Source of the DNA: Cycas panzhihuaensis
Lineage: Eukaryota > Cycadophyta
Reading direction: 5' to 3'
Assembly: GCA_023213395.1 (NCBI GenBank)
Contig: CM041465.1
Location: forward strand, 1,054,001 to 1,118,000
DNA: 64,000 bases
Of the stretch, positions 43,769 through 57,443 are shown piece after piece. Each line of letters opens with the position of its first letter. The stretch's first letter is position 1. A model generated the notes under the pieces. The model was not told where the DNA came from, made no database searches, and saw nothing but the letters and a program-made list of their open reading frames with translations. The translations under genes and the position numbers were made by a program.

Positions 43769-44933
43769 GTCTAACGTGTTTATTTTCACCGCTATGTGAT
43801 CAAGACTGGCCAATTTGGGTTGATTGCACAGACACAAATACGTGCGAAGGGTGTTTTGCCAAGTGCTCACTCAAGCGGCGTTTGTTCCGCTGCGATCATT
43901 CCCTCTCTCATCTATATGCTCGCTCCTCTCATAGATTTTCTAGTTTCTTGGCACCTAGCATCCGTGAACTGAAATTCGTCATTTGTTTTGCACCGATACC
44001 CTCTTCTCTTGCATGCCTGATCCATCTTGCATTACATAGTTGAAGTCTCCCAGGTGTGGGTTCCCTCCCCAATGGCCTTATGGGTGTGTCTTTAGTCGTT
44101 GCTACTGCTAGTTTTACACCCGTTTTGTTGGGAATGATCTCTTTGGTTTACATGGTGGTGCATTCAGTTTTTGCCTCGTGGTCCCTCCCATCTGTGTGTT
44201 ATGTGGATGGTAGTCTGTGGCATGGAGGGTGTTTTGCACGAGAGCCTTGCTTTGAGAGGGGCATGGTGATCAACATTATGGCTTCACAGCGAGTACTTAT
44301 ATGTGGTCCCCCCATGGTTGGCCCGTTTCATTTTTGTATTCCTTCCCTTTCCCCTTGACCAGTCTCCAAATTGTGCTTGTTCGCTGGTCGTGTTTCAAAT
44401 GTTGGTATGTGGCCTGCGATGTCTCTTATGAGAGGAGTGCCCCAAGATAGGCCCCTCTCACGGTGGTTACTACATTCCTCTGACCCCTGCATTTCTTTGT
44501 CCAGTCTGTGGTCCTTTCTGTAGTTGCATTTGCTATTTAGTCTCCACCACCGTCCACTCATTTTAAGAAGTGCACCTTGGGTTTGTTACGGCTGCTGCTG
44601 TAATTTGTGTCTCGTTTTCCTTTACTTGGGCTCTCTGCTGCTGGTCACTTTTATTTTTCTATGCTCTATTTATTTTTGGCGTCAGTGCAAGGCATGCAGT
44701 CCCGTGGGTTCTTCTCTTTCTTGCATTTTTTTTTCTGCATTTATCGTTGGTGGATTTTGGATGGGTTTTCTCTTCGGTGGGTTATACAGTTTCGCTTGGC
44801 TCTTGTGCATCGCTTGTTCTAGGTGAGACAACTGTGAGGAGGCCCGACACGGATTGACCCTTTGTGCTATCATTATTTTGCATTTTTCCATTTGAATAGG
44901 CCACTCAAACGGATGCCTGACATTCATGGATGC
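43769..44933 (+). other. 5' external transcribed spacer, unit 2
   Basis: A partial, diverged subrepeat copy (about 43790-43965) leads into non-repetitive spacer that ends at the 18S start. About 350 bp of it (43780-44140) is missing from unit 1. Confidence 0.75.
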
Positions 44934-46014
44934 TGCCTGGTTGATCCTGCCAGTAGCCATATGCTTGTCTCAAAGATTAAGCCATGCATGTGTTAGTATG
45001 AACTATTTTAGACTTTGAAACTACGAATGGCTCATTAAATCAGTTATAGTTTATTTGATGATATTCCTGCTACTCAGATAATCATAGTAATTCTAGAGCT
45101 AATGCGTGTACCAAATCCTAACTTCTAAAAGGGACGCATTTATTAGATAAAAGGCTGATGCGAGCTCTCATTTGGTGTGTCGATGATTCATGATAACTTG
45201 ACGAATCGCATGGCCCTAGTGCCAGTGATGCTTCATTTAAATTTCTACCCTATCAGCTTTCAATGGTAGGATAGAGACTTACCATGGTGTTGACAGGTGA
45301 CAGAGAATTAGGGTTTGATTCAAGAGAGGGAACCTGAGAAATGGCTACCACATCCAAGGAAGGTAGTAGGCGCGCAAATTACCCAATCCTAACACGAGGA
45401 GGTAGTGACAATAAATAACAATACTGGGCTCATAGAGTCTAGTAATTGGAATGAGTACAATTTAAATCCCTTAACGAGGATCCATTGGAGGGTAAGTATG
45501 GTGCCAACAACTATGGTAATTCCAGCTCTAATAGCATATATTTAAGTTGTTGCAGTTAAAAAGCTTGTAGTTAGATCTTGGGATGGCCCGACCAATCTGC
45601 CTTTTAGTGTGCATCGATCATTTTGTCCTTTTTGCTGGCAGCACATTCCTAGACTTAGTTGCCTATGTTGCAGCTCTGGTGTTGTTACTTTAAAAAAATT
45701 AGAGTGCTCAAGGCAAGCCTACGCTCTAAATACATTAGCATGGAATAACATGATAGGATTCTGGTCTTATTACGTTGGCCTTCGGGACCAGAGTAATGAT
45801 TAATAGGGATAATCGCGGGCATTTATATTTCATTGTGAGAGGTGAAATTCTTGGATTTATGAAAGACAAACCACTGCGAAAGCATTTACCAAGGATGTTT
45901 TCATTAATCGAGAATGAAAGTTGGGGGCTCGAAGACGATCATATACCATCCTAGTCTCAACCATAAACTATGCCAACTAGGGATCGGTGGATGTTGCTTA
46001 AAGGACTCTGTCGA

Positions 46015-46046
<32 letters not shown>

Positions 46047-46047
46047 A

Positions 46048-46088
<41 letters not shown>

Positions 46089-46685
46089 AGAAAGGCACCA
46101 CTAGAAGTGGAGACTGCGGCTTAATTTGACTCAACACAGGGAAACTTACCAGGTTCAAACATAGTAAGGATTGATAGATTGAGAGCTCTTTCTTGATTCT
46201 ATGGGTGGTGGTGCATGGCCATTCTTAGTTAGTGGAGTGATTTGTCTGGTTAATTCTATTAACGAACAAGACCTCAGCCTGCTAACTAGCTATGCAGAGG
46301 GTTTCCTTTGCAGCCAGCTTCTTAGAGGGACTATGGCTGTTCAAGCCATGGAAGTTTAAGGCAATAACAGGTCTGTGATGCCCTTAGATGTTCTGGGCTA
46401 GATGCACACTACATTGATGTATTCAACGAGTCTATAACCTTGACCAAAAGGTCTGGGTAATCTATGGAAATTTCATCATGATAGGGATAGATCATTGCAA
46501 TTATTGATCTTCAACGAGGAATTCCTAGTAAGCACAAGTCATCAACACACGTTGACTACATCCCTATCCTTTGTACAGACCGCCCGTCACTCCTACCAAT
46601 TGAATGATCCGGTGAAGTGTTTAGATCATGGTAATGATGGTAGTTTGATGTTGCTAACATCGTGAGAAGTTCATTAAACCTTATT

Positions 46686-46719
<34 letters not shown>

Positions 46720-46746
46720 ATAGGTGAACCTATGGAAGGATCATTG
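44934..46746 (+). rRNA. 18S rRNA gene, unit 2 (degenerate)
   Basis: It spans TGCCTGGTTGATCCTGCCAG to GGAAGGATCATTG, 1,813 bp. The first bases read TGCC in place of TACC. The decoding segment is nearer to canonical than in unit 1 (GTACAGACCGCCCGTCAC at 46573-46590), but other conserved positions carry transitions, including the shared CCTATGGAAGG at the 3' end. It is probably not functional. Confidence 0.97.
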
Positions 46747-47423
46747 GCATTAGTCTCCAGACACCATAGATAATGAGTGAACTTTTAGGTGGGGATGTGA
46801 CAGATTTCGGGCCCCTTGAAGGTATCATGTTCCTCATCGTTTCTCTAGACGGCTCTACTCAGTTGTGTACAGTCCAGGTGTGGGAGGGGGCTGGAATGAC
46901 CTTGCCATTCTCTCACGAAGAGGGATGTTGGGATGCCAGACTCTGCCCGTTGCCCGTCTTGCTTCCACCGTGGTTGAGGATATATAGATCATAGCCCAGG
47001 AGCTACAGGCAGGATGGTGGGATGTGTTTATCATAGCATCTATCCCATTAGGTTCGTCGAGAGGGTCAGACACCCCTCCGTCGCTTGTAGGGGGCCCGTC
47101 GTGATGGACTTGGGGAGGCTGGGCCGTGGCATGGACTGTTCGATCATGTTGGGTAACCGGGCCCTTCTCTTATGTTGTCTTGTCCCTACAACGGTTTCAT
47201 ATGACTCTTACCCCCCCCCCCCCCCCATGATTCCCAGTTGATGTATAGGCCGCGTCCTCTCAGTGAAGGGGCAAGGTTGTCTCATTGTGCAATGGGGGTC
47301 GTTGGAGTGGGGTGGGCCAACAAATGAAAAGCACAGGGTGCCCAGTGCACCAAGGACTCGAGTTGCTGCACGGACCCTCGATCCAGTGTTCTATGGGGGC
47401 CCATGTAGCATATTTGTCAAAAT
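46747..47423 (+). other. ITS1, unit 2 (long form)
   Basis: This 677-bp spacer is much longer than the roughly 200-300 bp usual in angiosperms. It has a 16-C run at 47211-47226 and the conserved motif GGGTGCCCAGTGCACCAAGG at 47336-47355, a match to the angiosperm/gymnosperm ITS1 core. Confidence 0.88.
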
Positions 47424-47582
47424 GTATGACTCTCAGTAGTAGATATCACGGCCCTCACCACGATGAAGAACGTAGCAAAATGCAATACTTAGTGTGAATT
47501 GTAGAATCCCGTGAGTCATCAAGTCTTTAAATGTAAGTTATGCTTGAGGCTTCAAATGAGGGCATGTCTGCCTAGGTGTCAC
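47424..47582 (+). rRNA. 5.8S rRNA gene, unit 2 (degenerate)
   Basis: About 159 bp. The plant motif reads GAATTGTAGAATCC at 47496-47509, one C-to-T change from the diagnostic GAATTGCAGAATCC that unit 1 retains. Other CpG-derived changes are visible. Confidence 0.95.
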
Positions 47583-47826
47583 ACATAATTAAATCACCCC
47601 ATTGCCTGTGTGCAGGCGGTGGAGGGGAGTTGGCTATCTGTGTCCCTTATGGCACCATCGGCTTAAGCAGATTGCGTTCCTATTGTTGGGCATTGGTGAG
47701 CGGTGGTTCGGTTAGCTTGGCTGATCGATACGCACACCGTAAGTGCATGGCACGCGGGGAAAGCCCCCTCAACTTGAGCACTGGGGAGGCCAAGGCTTCG
47801 GTTAGAGTTCCTCCCATCCACGCCAT
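47583..47826 (+). other. ITS2, unit 2
   Basis: This 244-bp spacer includes a GC-rich stretch (about 47740-47800, with GGGGAAAGCCCCC) that is absent from unit 1. Confidence 0.87.
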
Positions 47827-48182
47827 GTGACCCCAGGTCAAGCGAGAGCACCTACTGAGTTTAAGCATATCACTAAGCAGAGGAAAAGAAACTTACAAGG
47901 ATTCCCCTAGTAACGACGAGTGAACCGAGAAGAGTCTAACATGAAAATCAAGCGGCGATGCTGTCTAAATTGTAGCCTATAGAAGTATCTTTAGTAATGG
48001 ACTGGGCCTAAGTCCCCTGGAAGGAGGCACTCAAGAGGGTGAGAGCCCCATCAGGTTTGGACCATGTTGCATCACGAGGCATTGTCTGCGAGTCGGGTTG
48101 TTTGGGAATGCAGCCCTAATCAGGTGGTAAATTCTATCCAAGGCTAAATATGGGTGAGGGACCTATAGCAAATAAGTACCAT

Positions 48183-48216
<34 letters not shown>

Positions 48217-50084
48217 TAAAGAGTGCTTGAAATTATCAGGAGGGAAGTGAATGGAGGTTGGTGATGCACTCCGGTTGGATGTAGAACGGTGATCCACAGT
48301 CTGCCGCTCGACTCGGGGTGTGGACCATCGCTGGCTGTTGTGGTGACAAAAATGTACGCGGGAGACTGCACAGAGTTTCATTGTTGCGACGGCCACTGAG
48401 AGAAGCACGCACCTTTATGATGGCCCCTGGGCACCTGTGCGCTTGTGGCATTGGTTTGTGAGCTTTCCATCCAGCCTGTCTTGAAACATGGACCAAGGAG
48501 TCTGACATGTGTGCAAGTCTGCAGGTGTTCTAAAACCCGTTAGGCGCAAGGAAGTTGACTGGTAAGATGCTCCTTAGGGGCATGCACCGCTGACTGACCC
48601 TGATCTTCTATGAAGGGTTCGAGTGTAAGCATACCTTTTGGGACCCGAAAGATGGTGAACTATGCCTGAGTAGGGTGAAGCCAGAGTAAACTTTGGTGGA
48701 AGCTTGTAGCGATACTGACATGCAAATCATTCGTCTGACTTGGGTATAGGGGTGAAAGACTAATCAAACTGTCTAGTAGCTAGTTTGGTCTAAAGTTTCC
48801 CTTAGGATAGCTAGAGCTTGGGTGTGAGTTTTATCGTGTAAAGCAAATGATTAGAGGCATCGGGGGCATAATGCCCTCGACCTGTTCTCAAACTTTAAAT
48901 AGGTAAGACGGTGTGGCTGCTCTGCTGAGCCACGCAGCAGAATTAGGAGCTCTAATTGGGCCATTTTTGGTAAGCAGAACTGGCAATGTGGGATGAACCA
49001 AAAGTCAAGTTATAGTGCCAGAATGCGTGCTAACCCAGATCCCACAAAGGGTGTCAGTTGATTAAGATAGCAGGACAGTGGTCATGGAAGTCGAAATCCA
49101 CTAAGGAGTGTGTAACAACTCACTTACCGAATCAACTAGCCCCAAAAATGGATGGCACTGAAGCACGGGACCTATACTCGATCATCAGGGCAAGTTCTTG
49201 GCCTCGGTGAGGAGGAGGACATGGGGGTCATTGAGAAACCTTAGGCGCGAGTCTAGGCAGACCAACTCTCAGTGCAGATCTTGGTGGTAGTAGCAAATAT
49301 TCAAATGAGAACTTTGAAGATTGAAGTGAGGAAAGGTTCCATGTGAACAGCACTTGGACATGGGTTAATCAATCCTAAGAGATGGGAAAGCCCTGTGTGA
49401 AGGGCACACTTTACGTGTACATCAAAAGGGAATTGGGTTAATATTCTTGAACCGGGACATGATGGCAAATGGCGACGTTAGGAAATTCAGAGAAGTCGGT
49501 GGGGGCCTTGGGAAGAGTTATCTTTTCTTTTTAACAGCCTGCCCACCCTGAAATCGATTCATCCGGAGATAGGGTCTAGTGGCTAGAAGAGCATCACACA
49601 TCCTGCGGTGTCAAGTGAGCCTCCGGCGACCCTTGAAAATCTAGAGGACCGAGTACCGTTTGTGCTCGGTTGTACTCATAACCTCATAAGGTTTCCAAGG
49701 TGAGTAGCCTCTGGTCAATAGAACAATGTAGGTAAGGGAAGTCGGCAAAATGGATTTATAACCTCAGGAAAAGGATTGGCTTTGAGGGCTAGGCCTAGGG
49801 GTCTGTGCCTCAAGCTCATGGGCTATCGATGGTCTACCCAAGCTATTATCGCGACAAGGGTAGGCCGGTGCGTGTCGATCGGGTGATGGGCGCAGAACGT
49901 CCCTTTGCGAGGGCTTTCCCTAAGTGGTGAACAGTCGACTCAGAACTGATACGGACAAGGGGAATCTAACTGTTTAATTAAAACAAATCATTACAATGGT
50001 CCCAGTGGATGCTAATGCAATGTGATTTCTACCCAGTGCTCTGAATGTCAAAGTGAATAAATTCAACCAAGCGTAGGTAAACAA

Positions 50085-50119
<35 letters not shown>

Positions 50120-50630
50120 ACCTCGTCATCTAATTTGTGATACATATGAATGGATTAACGAGATTCCCATTGTCCCTATCTACTATCTAGAGAAACCACA
50201 GCCAAGGGAATGGGCTTGGAAGAATCAGCGGGGAAAGGAGACCCTGTTGAGCTTGACTCTAGTCTGACTTTGTGAAATGACTTGAGAGGTATAGAATAAG
50301 TGGGAGCCATTTTGGGTGCAAGTGAAATACCACTACTTTTAATATTATTTTAACAATTCTGTGAGATGGAGGCGGGGCATTGCCCCTGTTTTTGGCCTTA
50401 AGGCATGTGCAGTCATGTCGATCTGGGCAGAAGACATTGTCAGGTGGGGCATTTGGTTAGCACGACACATCTGTTAAAAGATAATGTAGGTGTCCTAAGA
50501 TGAGCTCAACGAGAACAGAAATCTCATGTGGAACAAAAGGCTAAAAGCTCATTTGATTTTGATTTTCAGTACGAATACAAACTGTAAAAGCGTGTCCTAT
50601 CGATCCTTTAGATTTTCAAAATTTGAGGCT

Positions 50631-50668
<38 letters not shown>

Positions 50669-50697
50669 ATAGCAGCCAAGCGTTTATAGTGACGTTA

Positions 50698-50741
<44 letters not shown>

Positions 50742-51232
50742 GAATTCACCAAGTGTTGGATTGTTCACCCACCAATAGGGAACGTGAGCTAGGTTTAGAC
50801 TGTCGTGAGATAGGTTAGTTTTACCCTACTGATGAGTCATGTCACAATAGTAATTCAACTTAGTACAAGAGGAACCATTGATTCACACAATTGGTCATTG
50901 CGCTTGGTTGAAAAGCCAATGGCACAAAGCTACCATGTGTCAGATTATGACTGAATGCATCTAAGTCAGAATCCATACTAGAGGCGATGCCCATCCCTCT
51001 TCGATTGTTCTGTGACCTGTAGTAGAGGTGCCATGGCATTCCCAAGGGCCTGTGCCATTGGTGATCTCCGGCCGGCAGAATGCATCGGTACGGAGCAGCT
51101 TCAAAATTCAATTACAAATGATTGTCGAGAAGAATCCTTTGCTGATGACTTAAATATGAGATGGGGTATTGTAAGTGGTAGAGTGGCCTTGCTGCCACGA
51201 TCCACTAAGATTTAGCCCCTTGTCGCCTTAAT
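47827..51232 (+). rRNA. 25S rRNA gene, unit 2 (degenerate)
   Basis: It runs from GTGACCCCAGGTCAAGC to about CCTTGTCGCC, near 3,406 bp and full length, with ends approximate. The sarcin-ricin loop reads AGTACAAGAGGAACC at 50862-50876, with the invariant G of the GAGA tetraloop changed to A. That alone should ruin elongation factor docking in a ribosome. Peptidyl transferase segments also carry transitions (GGCTTATAGCAGCC). Confidence 0.96.
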
Positions 51233-52320
51233 CTGGGCCCCACCTTTCGGCTCTCCACTCTCAAGTCCAAGAAGAAGTAGGGTCTCCATAAATCTTCTGC
51301 ACTTTCTTTCTCATGTCCAGAATGGAGTGGGGTTTCCGCAACTCAATATCATCCAAGTCCACAATGGAGTGGGCTTTCCGCAACTTAATATCGTCTAAGT
51401 CCATAATGAAGTGGGGTTTCCGCGAATGAAGTGCAGAGCTTTCCACCAAGTCCGCAAGTCAGGCTTTCCGTAACTCAATATCGTCTAAGTCCATAATGAA
51501 ATGGGGTTTCCACGAATGAAGTGTAGAGCTTTCCACCAAGTCCGCAAGTCCAACAATGAAGCCAGGTTTTTGCAAATGAAGGCCAAAGCATTCCATCGTC
51601 CAAGTCCATAAAAAATGAAGTGCGGTTTCTGCGAATGAAGCGCAGAGCCTTCCACTGTCTAAGTCCATAAATGAAGTGGGGTTTCCAGGAATGAAGTGCA
51701 GAGCTTTCCCTTGTCCAAGGCCATAAATGAAGAGGGGTTTCCATAAATCTTCCAGAAAGAAGCCCAAATTTCTTTAACTTCTCTACCGTAGAGCTCTTCA
51801 TCATCCAAGTCCATAAACGAAGTGGGGTTTCCAGGAATAAAGTGCAAAGCTTTCCATTATCCAAGTCCACAAACGAGGTGGGGTTTCTAGGAATGAAGTG
51901 CAGAGCTTTCCATCATCCAAGTCCACAAATGAGGTGGGGTTTCTAGGAATGAAGTGCAAAGCTTTCCATTATCTAAGTCCATAAACAGAGTGGGGTTTCT
52001 AGGAATGAAGTGCAGATCTTTCTGTCATCTAAGTCCATAAAGGATGTGGGCTTTCTGCAAATGTTCCATAAAGAAGTGTAGATTTCTTTAACTCTCTACC
52101 ATAGAGCTTTTCCTCATCAAAGTCCAAAATTGCTTATTGGGTTTACAAAAATCTTCTAGAACGAAGTGTAGTTTTCTGTAGCTCTCTATTGTGGATCTCT
52201 TTATCGTCCAAGTACATAAATGAAGTGGGGTTTCTGTAAATCTTCCAAAGATCTCTCACATGAGTCTGAAAACACCCTTTTTATCGTCCAAGTACATAAA
52301 TGAAGTGGGGTTTCTGCTTG
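51233..52320 (+). repeat. 3'ETS/IGS repeats of about 55-60 bp, unit 2
   Basis: Same family and order as 30191-31260, with AAGTCCATAAATGAAGTGGG anchors. Length is close to that of the unit 1 array. Confidence 0.9.
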
Positions 52321-54515
52321 TCCTATACCGATGAATACCCCTCGCCTGAGAAGAGGCTGGGTGGATACTTGAGGGAAATGCATAAGCATTCGTAGCTATT
52401 GCGTCCATCGCGTGCGTTTATCACGTTTAGAGAAAATCTAGTAGCCCCTGTTGTAAGAACTGCACAAATGCAAGTGCGCGAGTTAGATTTTTCGTGGTAC
52501 CACTCGTGCCTTTCAGTTGCACTTGTCACGCTCAGACAGGTGAAATGTTCTGTACAGATGACTTGTGCATGTCAGTTGCACTTGTCACACTCAGACAAGT
52601 GAAATCTTCTATACTGACACCTCCACTGAATTGAGCGGGTGTGGCGATCTTTTGTCTAGGACACGCGTGGCTCTTCTTGATGGTTGTGTCCCGTTTTCCT
52701 TCTACTCCTAGTTTCTGTAAGATGCCCCTGTCCTGTTCAGACAAAAGGATCATCCCTTAACAAAGACACCCCCATGGCTGCCTATTTCCCTCATCTGTCC
52801 ATTTCTCCTGACCATGGTTCCCTCAGCGTCTCATTTTTGTTAGCCGGCCCTCTGTGCCAGCGGACCCATTCCCTCAACCGCTTGTTTCCCTCAATAGTCA
52901 TTCCTGAAGGCTGTCAAAAACTAAATCTAAACACAGAATGGAGATCCAAATTTTATGGGATTTAGCCACCAAGTTTATGCATGAAAACTACGTTCAAACG
53001 GATGACATAATCTCGAAGCAATGCCATCTCTCATGAACTTCAATTGTGCACCATATGCAGATAGATACAAGCTCTTAAAGGAATCCCCGAGAGCCATCGC
53101 TTACATGTCGATTAAATAATCCTAAGATGTAATATTTTATGAAACTCATGAGCCATGTTTATAACCATGTTATAAGAAGGGGAGGCCCATAACCACATTG
53201 TGAGGCATGAACAAACAATAATATCGACGCTCCCCCTTGATGTTAACTTCATTTCTTCAGATACCTAAACTATCCTGGAAAGCCTGAAATCTTTCACCTG
53301 CTAGTGGTTCAGTGAGAGATGTCAGCCAATTGTTCTTTCATCAGTGCCTGCACATGATCTTTATGATGCCTTTCTAAGTCAAGGATCGAATGAAGTGATG
53401 GTGCATCTCAACGTGTTCGGTACAAGTTTGGTACATGGGATTCTTTGCAATCTTCAAGGTACTCCAATTGTCACAGTACCATACAGTCAGTTCCAATTAC
53501 GGTAGTCCCATGTCCTACAGTATATGTTAGGAGTTGGTCTGGATAAAGGACTAGTCCCATATCGAGAACCCTCCCAACCCAAGTTAGTGGGGTGAGCCAC
53601 TGATGCAGGGGGATCTAGCATTATATTTACAAGAGGCAGAAAATGCTAGGAGGATCTACCATATGTCTACAACATGCAGAAAATGCTAGGCATTGGAATA
53701 ACTAAAAGAGATAGCACAAAATGGTATCAAACTTATATGAAATTTTGTGGAAAGGAAGAAGACACATCCCACTACATGTGTACAAAAGGTGGTTTTCATA
53801 AAATATCATTTGATTAGATTTCAATCCTTATTTTGTAGAAAATTGATCCCACAACCAGCAGAAAAATAACAAATACGTACTATTATTAAATCAATGAAAA
53901 TGTAGTCAAATGACATCCAAATGAGCTAAACATTTGAGGGAGGGAAAGGGACATATGCTCATATACATGTACCAAATTTGAGCCAAATTGGAGTTTGTTA
54001 AGCCTAGGTACAAGCTGCAATTTTTAAGAATTGCATGAAGGCCACTTGGACAACATGCATTCTGGTTGTTAGTGGTTATACTTGTATGATTGCCACTTGT
54101 TAAATGTGCAATTTGGGTTTCTTTCTATAAATGAGCCTTCTTGAGCTCATTTACATGTTTGGAGACTTGGTTCTTAAAGGTGAAAGGCACTTGACTCTGG
54201 AATCATCCCTGGAGAATCATTTTGGAGGGTTGGAGTCCCCCTTATGGTATAATTGTATCATCTATTCCTTGTAATTTGACCATTCTTTCGCTAGTTGTTT
54301 TCTCCACCATTAAATAGAGATTTTTATAGTTTAATAAAAGTATTACTCTTCATACTTACTTTTGGAGTAATGGCAAGTATAAATGATTTGGTGTAGAATT
54401 TCCTTTTGTGGGCTCATTCTTGTTTTGATGTTATTGGGATTTCTACACTATCTCCCAAGATCTCAAGGAGAAAGGTTGATAATTGACTTCTTCACTAATT
54501 AAGCTCTATTTTGGG
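52321..54515. other. IGS unique region, unit 2
   Basis: Colinear with 31261-33450, with scattered substitutions and few length changes. No gene or RNA is recognised. Confidence 0.7.
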
Positions 54516-55555
54516 ATCAACCACCTCCCCAGGCACATGTGTGGATGCCTTCAATTGTGGGTGGTCATTTCCTAAGTGGCTTGTTTCTGGCGTCGGTCTG
54601 GGAAAAAGATATATCCCACATCAGGAAACCTCCCAACCCAGGCTGGCGGTGCAAGCCTCTTCCCCAGGCACATGTAGAGACACCTTCAGTTATTGTCCTC
54701 GTTTCATGAAATGCCTACTTCTGTATCCCGTCTAGCAAAAAGACATGTCCCATATTGGTAAACCTCCCATCCCAGGTTATTGGGTTGGGCATCTTCCCCA
54801 TGCACATTCATAAGGATGCATTTGGTTGCCATTCTCGGTCTTCTGAGTAGCTCATTTATGGACCCAGCCTCTGAGACTATTTTCCCTGGGTGACGGTTTA
54901 CTTTGAAGCGAGCCTACTATTTTGCTTTGGAGGTGGGTTGAGTAGGTCAAATCACAAGTGAGGAATAGTTCCTCTAGCTGTGCATTTTTCCCGGGTTTGC
55001 ACCAATCAAGCCTTTTTTTGTGTCAAGTGAAAGCTCATATCCCGCTATCAATAATAATCTTAACTCAGGACTGTGTTACGTGCCTTCACCCATGGCACGT
55101 GTGTATAAGTCTTGGGTTACGGGTCTCCATTTTCTGACTCACCCATTTCTTCAGTCAGTCCTATGTACCGAGGAAGAGCCCAACTTTGTTAGGCTCATTT
55201 CACCCACTACATGGCTATTTCTAAAAGAAGTGATCCTTTTGGTCCCAGCTCGTTTTCCCTAACTGCACACTAGATAGGCCATTTACAACCTTTAACCAAA
55301 AGACACGTACCATACCAATGAGCTTCTTGACCCAGGTGGTTAGGGCAGTCTTTCACCCCCATCACATATATGGGATGTTTTTCTTTAGCTCTGGCATGTA
55401 TCTAAATGTTTTGGTTTGTCGGTCCCCCTCTTCTGAGTCGCTCATTCTTAGAGGTTGCTAATCATGCCAAGGAGCAGCGCAGGCCATTAGTCCCTTTGCC
55501 TTGATTGCCTGTTTGGTTTCGAGGTAACCGGTTACTTTTGGGACAAAGGTGTTGG
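54516..55555 (+). repeat. degenerate repeats of about 130 bp and flanking IGS, unit 2
   Basis: Colinear with 33451-34480. Diverged copies start near 54525, 54656 and 54785. Confidence 0.62.
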
Positions 55556-55890
55556 CGAATAAAATGATTAATATGGCTAGAAATGGTCAAAACGGGTTCA
55601 GAAACAGTAAAAACGACTCACAAATGACCATAAACGATCAAAATCAGTTCAGAAATAGCTAAAGCATCTGTAAAATGACCATAAATGATCAAAATTAGTT
55701 TGGAAATTGATAAAATGGCTGCAAAATGACCATAAACTATCAAAATCAGTTAAAAAGATTGTAAAATGACCATAAACGATCAAAATCAATTCAAAAACTG
55801 CTAAAACTGCTCTAAAATGACCAAGAACAGTCAAAATTGGTATAGGAACAGCTAAAACAGCTTTGAAATGGCTGAAAACGGTCAAAATGT
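55556..55890 (+). repeat. A-rich repeats of about 50 bp, unit 2
   Basis: Counterpart of 34490-34825, with AAATGACCATAAACGATCAA units and the same copy number by eye. Confidence 0.85.
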
Positions 55891-56405
55891 GTGATATGGT
55901 CATGTCCCTCGGGGGGCGAGATGCTTTGAGTGCATCTTGCTCTTCCTAAGTGAGGCACTGGAATGGTTGTTTACCACCTGTGACCCAAAGACACATCCCG
56001 TATCATTGCCCCTCCCAACCCAGGTTCTAGCGGTGCTCTTTCACCCCTGTCACATGTGTGGGACATTTTTCTCTGTGATGGTCATTTGTCTTGTTCCCTC
56101 CCACCTGTTCCAATGGAGGTCCCAATCTCATTTTTCATCCTCACCCCTTCCATGTTTGTCCCCCTGTCTCATGTGTTTCCCTCTTGTTTGGGCTATCTGG
56201 CTTCTCCCATTGTTGTTGATCAATCTCATCTATGGCCCTGCATTGAGATGGTCGTGTCCCTCTAGGTGTGAGATGCTTTGTGCGTATCTCGCTCTTCCTA
56301 AGTAGGCACCAGGCGGGCGTTTACCACCTCTAGCCCAAAGACACAACCTATATCATTCCCCCTCCGAACCCAAGTTCTGGTGCTGCTCTTTCACCCCCTG
56401 TCACA

Positions 56406-57441
56406 TGTAGTGGGCTGAAGATGCCTGCGCCACTTCACAACAGACTGTGGAGTGTTTTGTATGGATTATTGCTAAAAAGAGTTGTTGCTTTCAAATTGTT
56501 GCAAACTTATGGATGGATCTGAGTATTGCTGCAAATGATTGTGAATGAAAGGGTGTCCCAAAGTGATCAAACCCTAATGTTGACAACGGTGAGTTGGCAC
56601 AAGGCCATTGTTGGTGAGTTATAGAGGGACTCATCAACCGAGGGTGATGACAAAGGATGGTAAACGATGGTGAGTGATGGTTCTCAAATTTGGTGCCAAC
56701 AACAGTGGGTTGGTACGAAGTCTTCATGAGGGAACCTCGCGAGGGTGCCTGGGGAGGCAACCTGGATAGGTATGTGCCAAGACGAGATGGTGTTGGGGGG
56801 GACTCATCTCAAATGAGCACTAAGGATGGATTCCTGGTGTTCGATGTGGGTGAAGTAAAGGATGGTCATCTAAGAGTCAATCAGGAATCTTGGACAGTTC
56901 AAAGGCATCGTGAAGACCACTTGATATAAAACGAGGGCTGGAAGCATACGTGATGTCACAGAATGAGGGCTCGAGGAGCGGACGTAGTGGCAAAGATCGA
57001 GGGCTAGGAGCAAACGTAGTGTCAAGCTGCCAGTGTGGGCTTTTGGTTAAAGAGCTGTCATGGACTGGGGGGGGAGGCTATTCTTTGTATCAATTGAGCA
57101 TGTTCAGCGGAGCCTGACTCAGTGTGTTGATGTTTAGCCAGGGGGCCTTTATCTATATTGTAATTGTTGGGGCATTTTCCCAGTTGTAATAATAGAAACA
57201 CATTCTCTCTGAAATGATGGTGTTTGTTGTGTCTCAATGTGGATGGTTTGCCTTATGGATGAATGGCATGTGTGTACAAAGAACCGGTTGATGTTGTGAT
57301 TGATTTCCACTACAGAACTTTGTGAAGAAAGCTAACTTGGTGTAGGTTAAGGTGTAGTCTAGGACTGCTGAAAAGCTTGGTCTCCTCGGGCAAGCTGAGT
57401 AAGAGTCGCTAGTGCCACATGGGTATCCTAGCCCTGTGATA
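56406..57441 (+). repeat. 5' LTR of the non-autonomous element
   Basis: This 1,036-bp LTR begins TGTAGTGGGCTGAAG and ends CCCTGTGATA; the usual terminal CA is TA here and AA in the 3' LTR. It contains ORF 56690-56929, whose equivalent at 59184-59384 is also open for a shorter span, but no domain is recognised. Confidence 0.9.
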
Positions 57442-57443
57442 GT

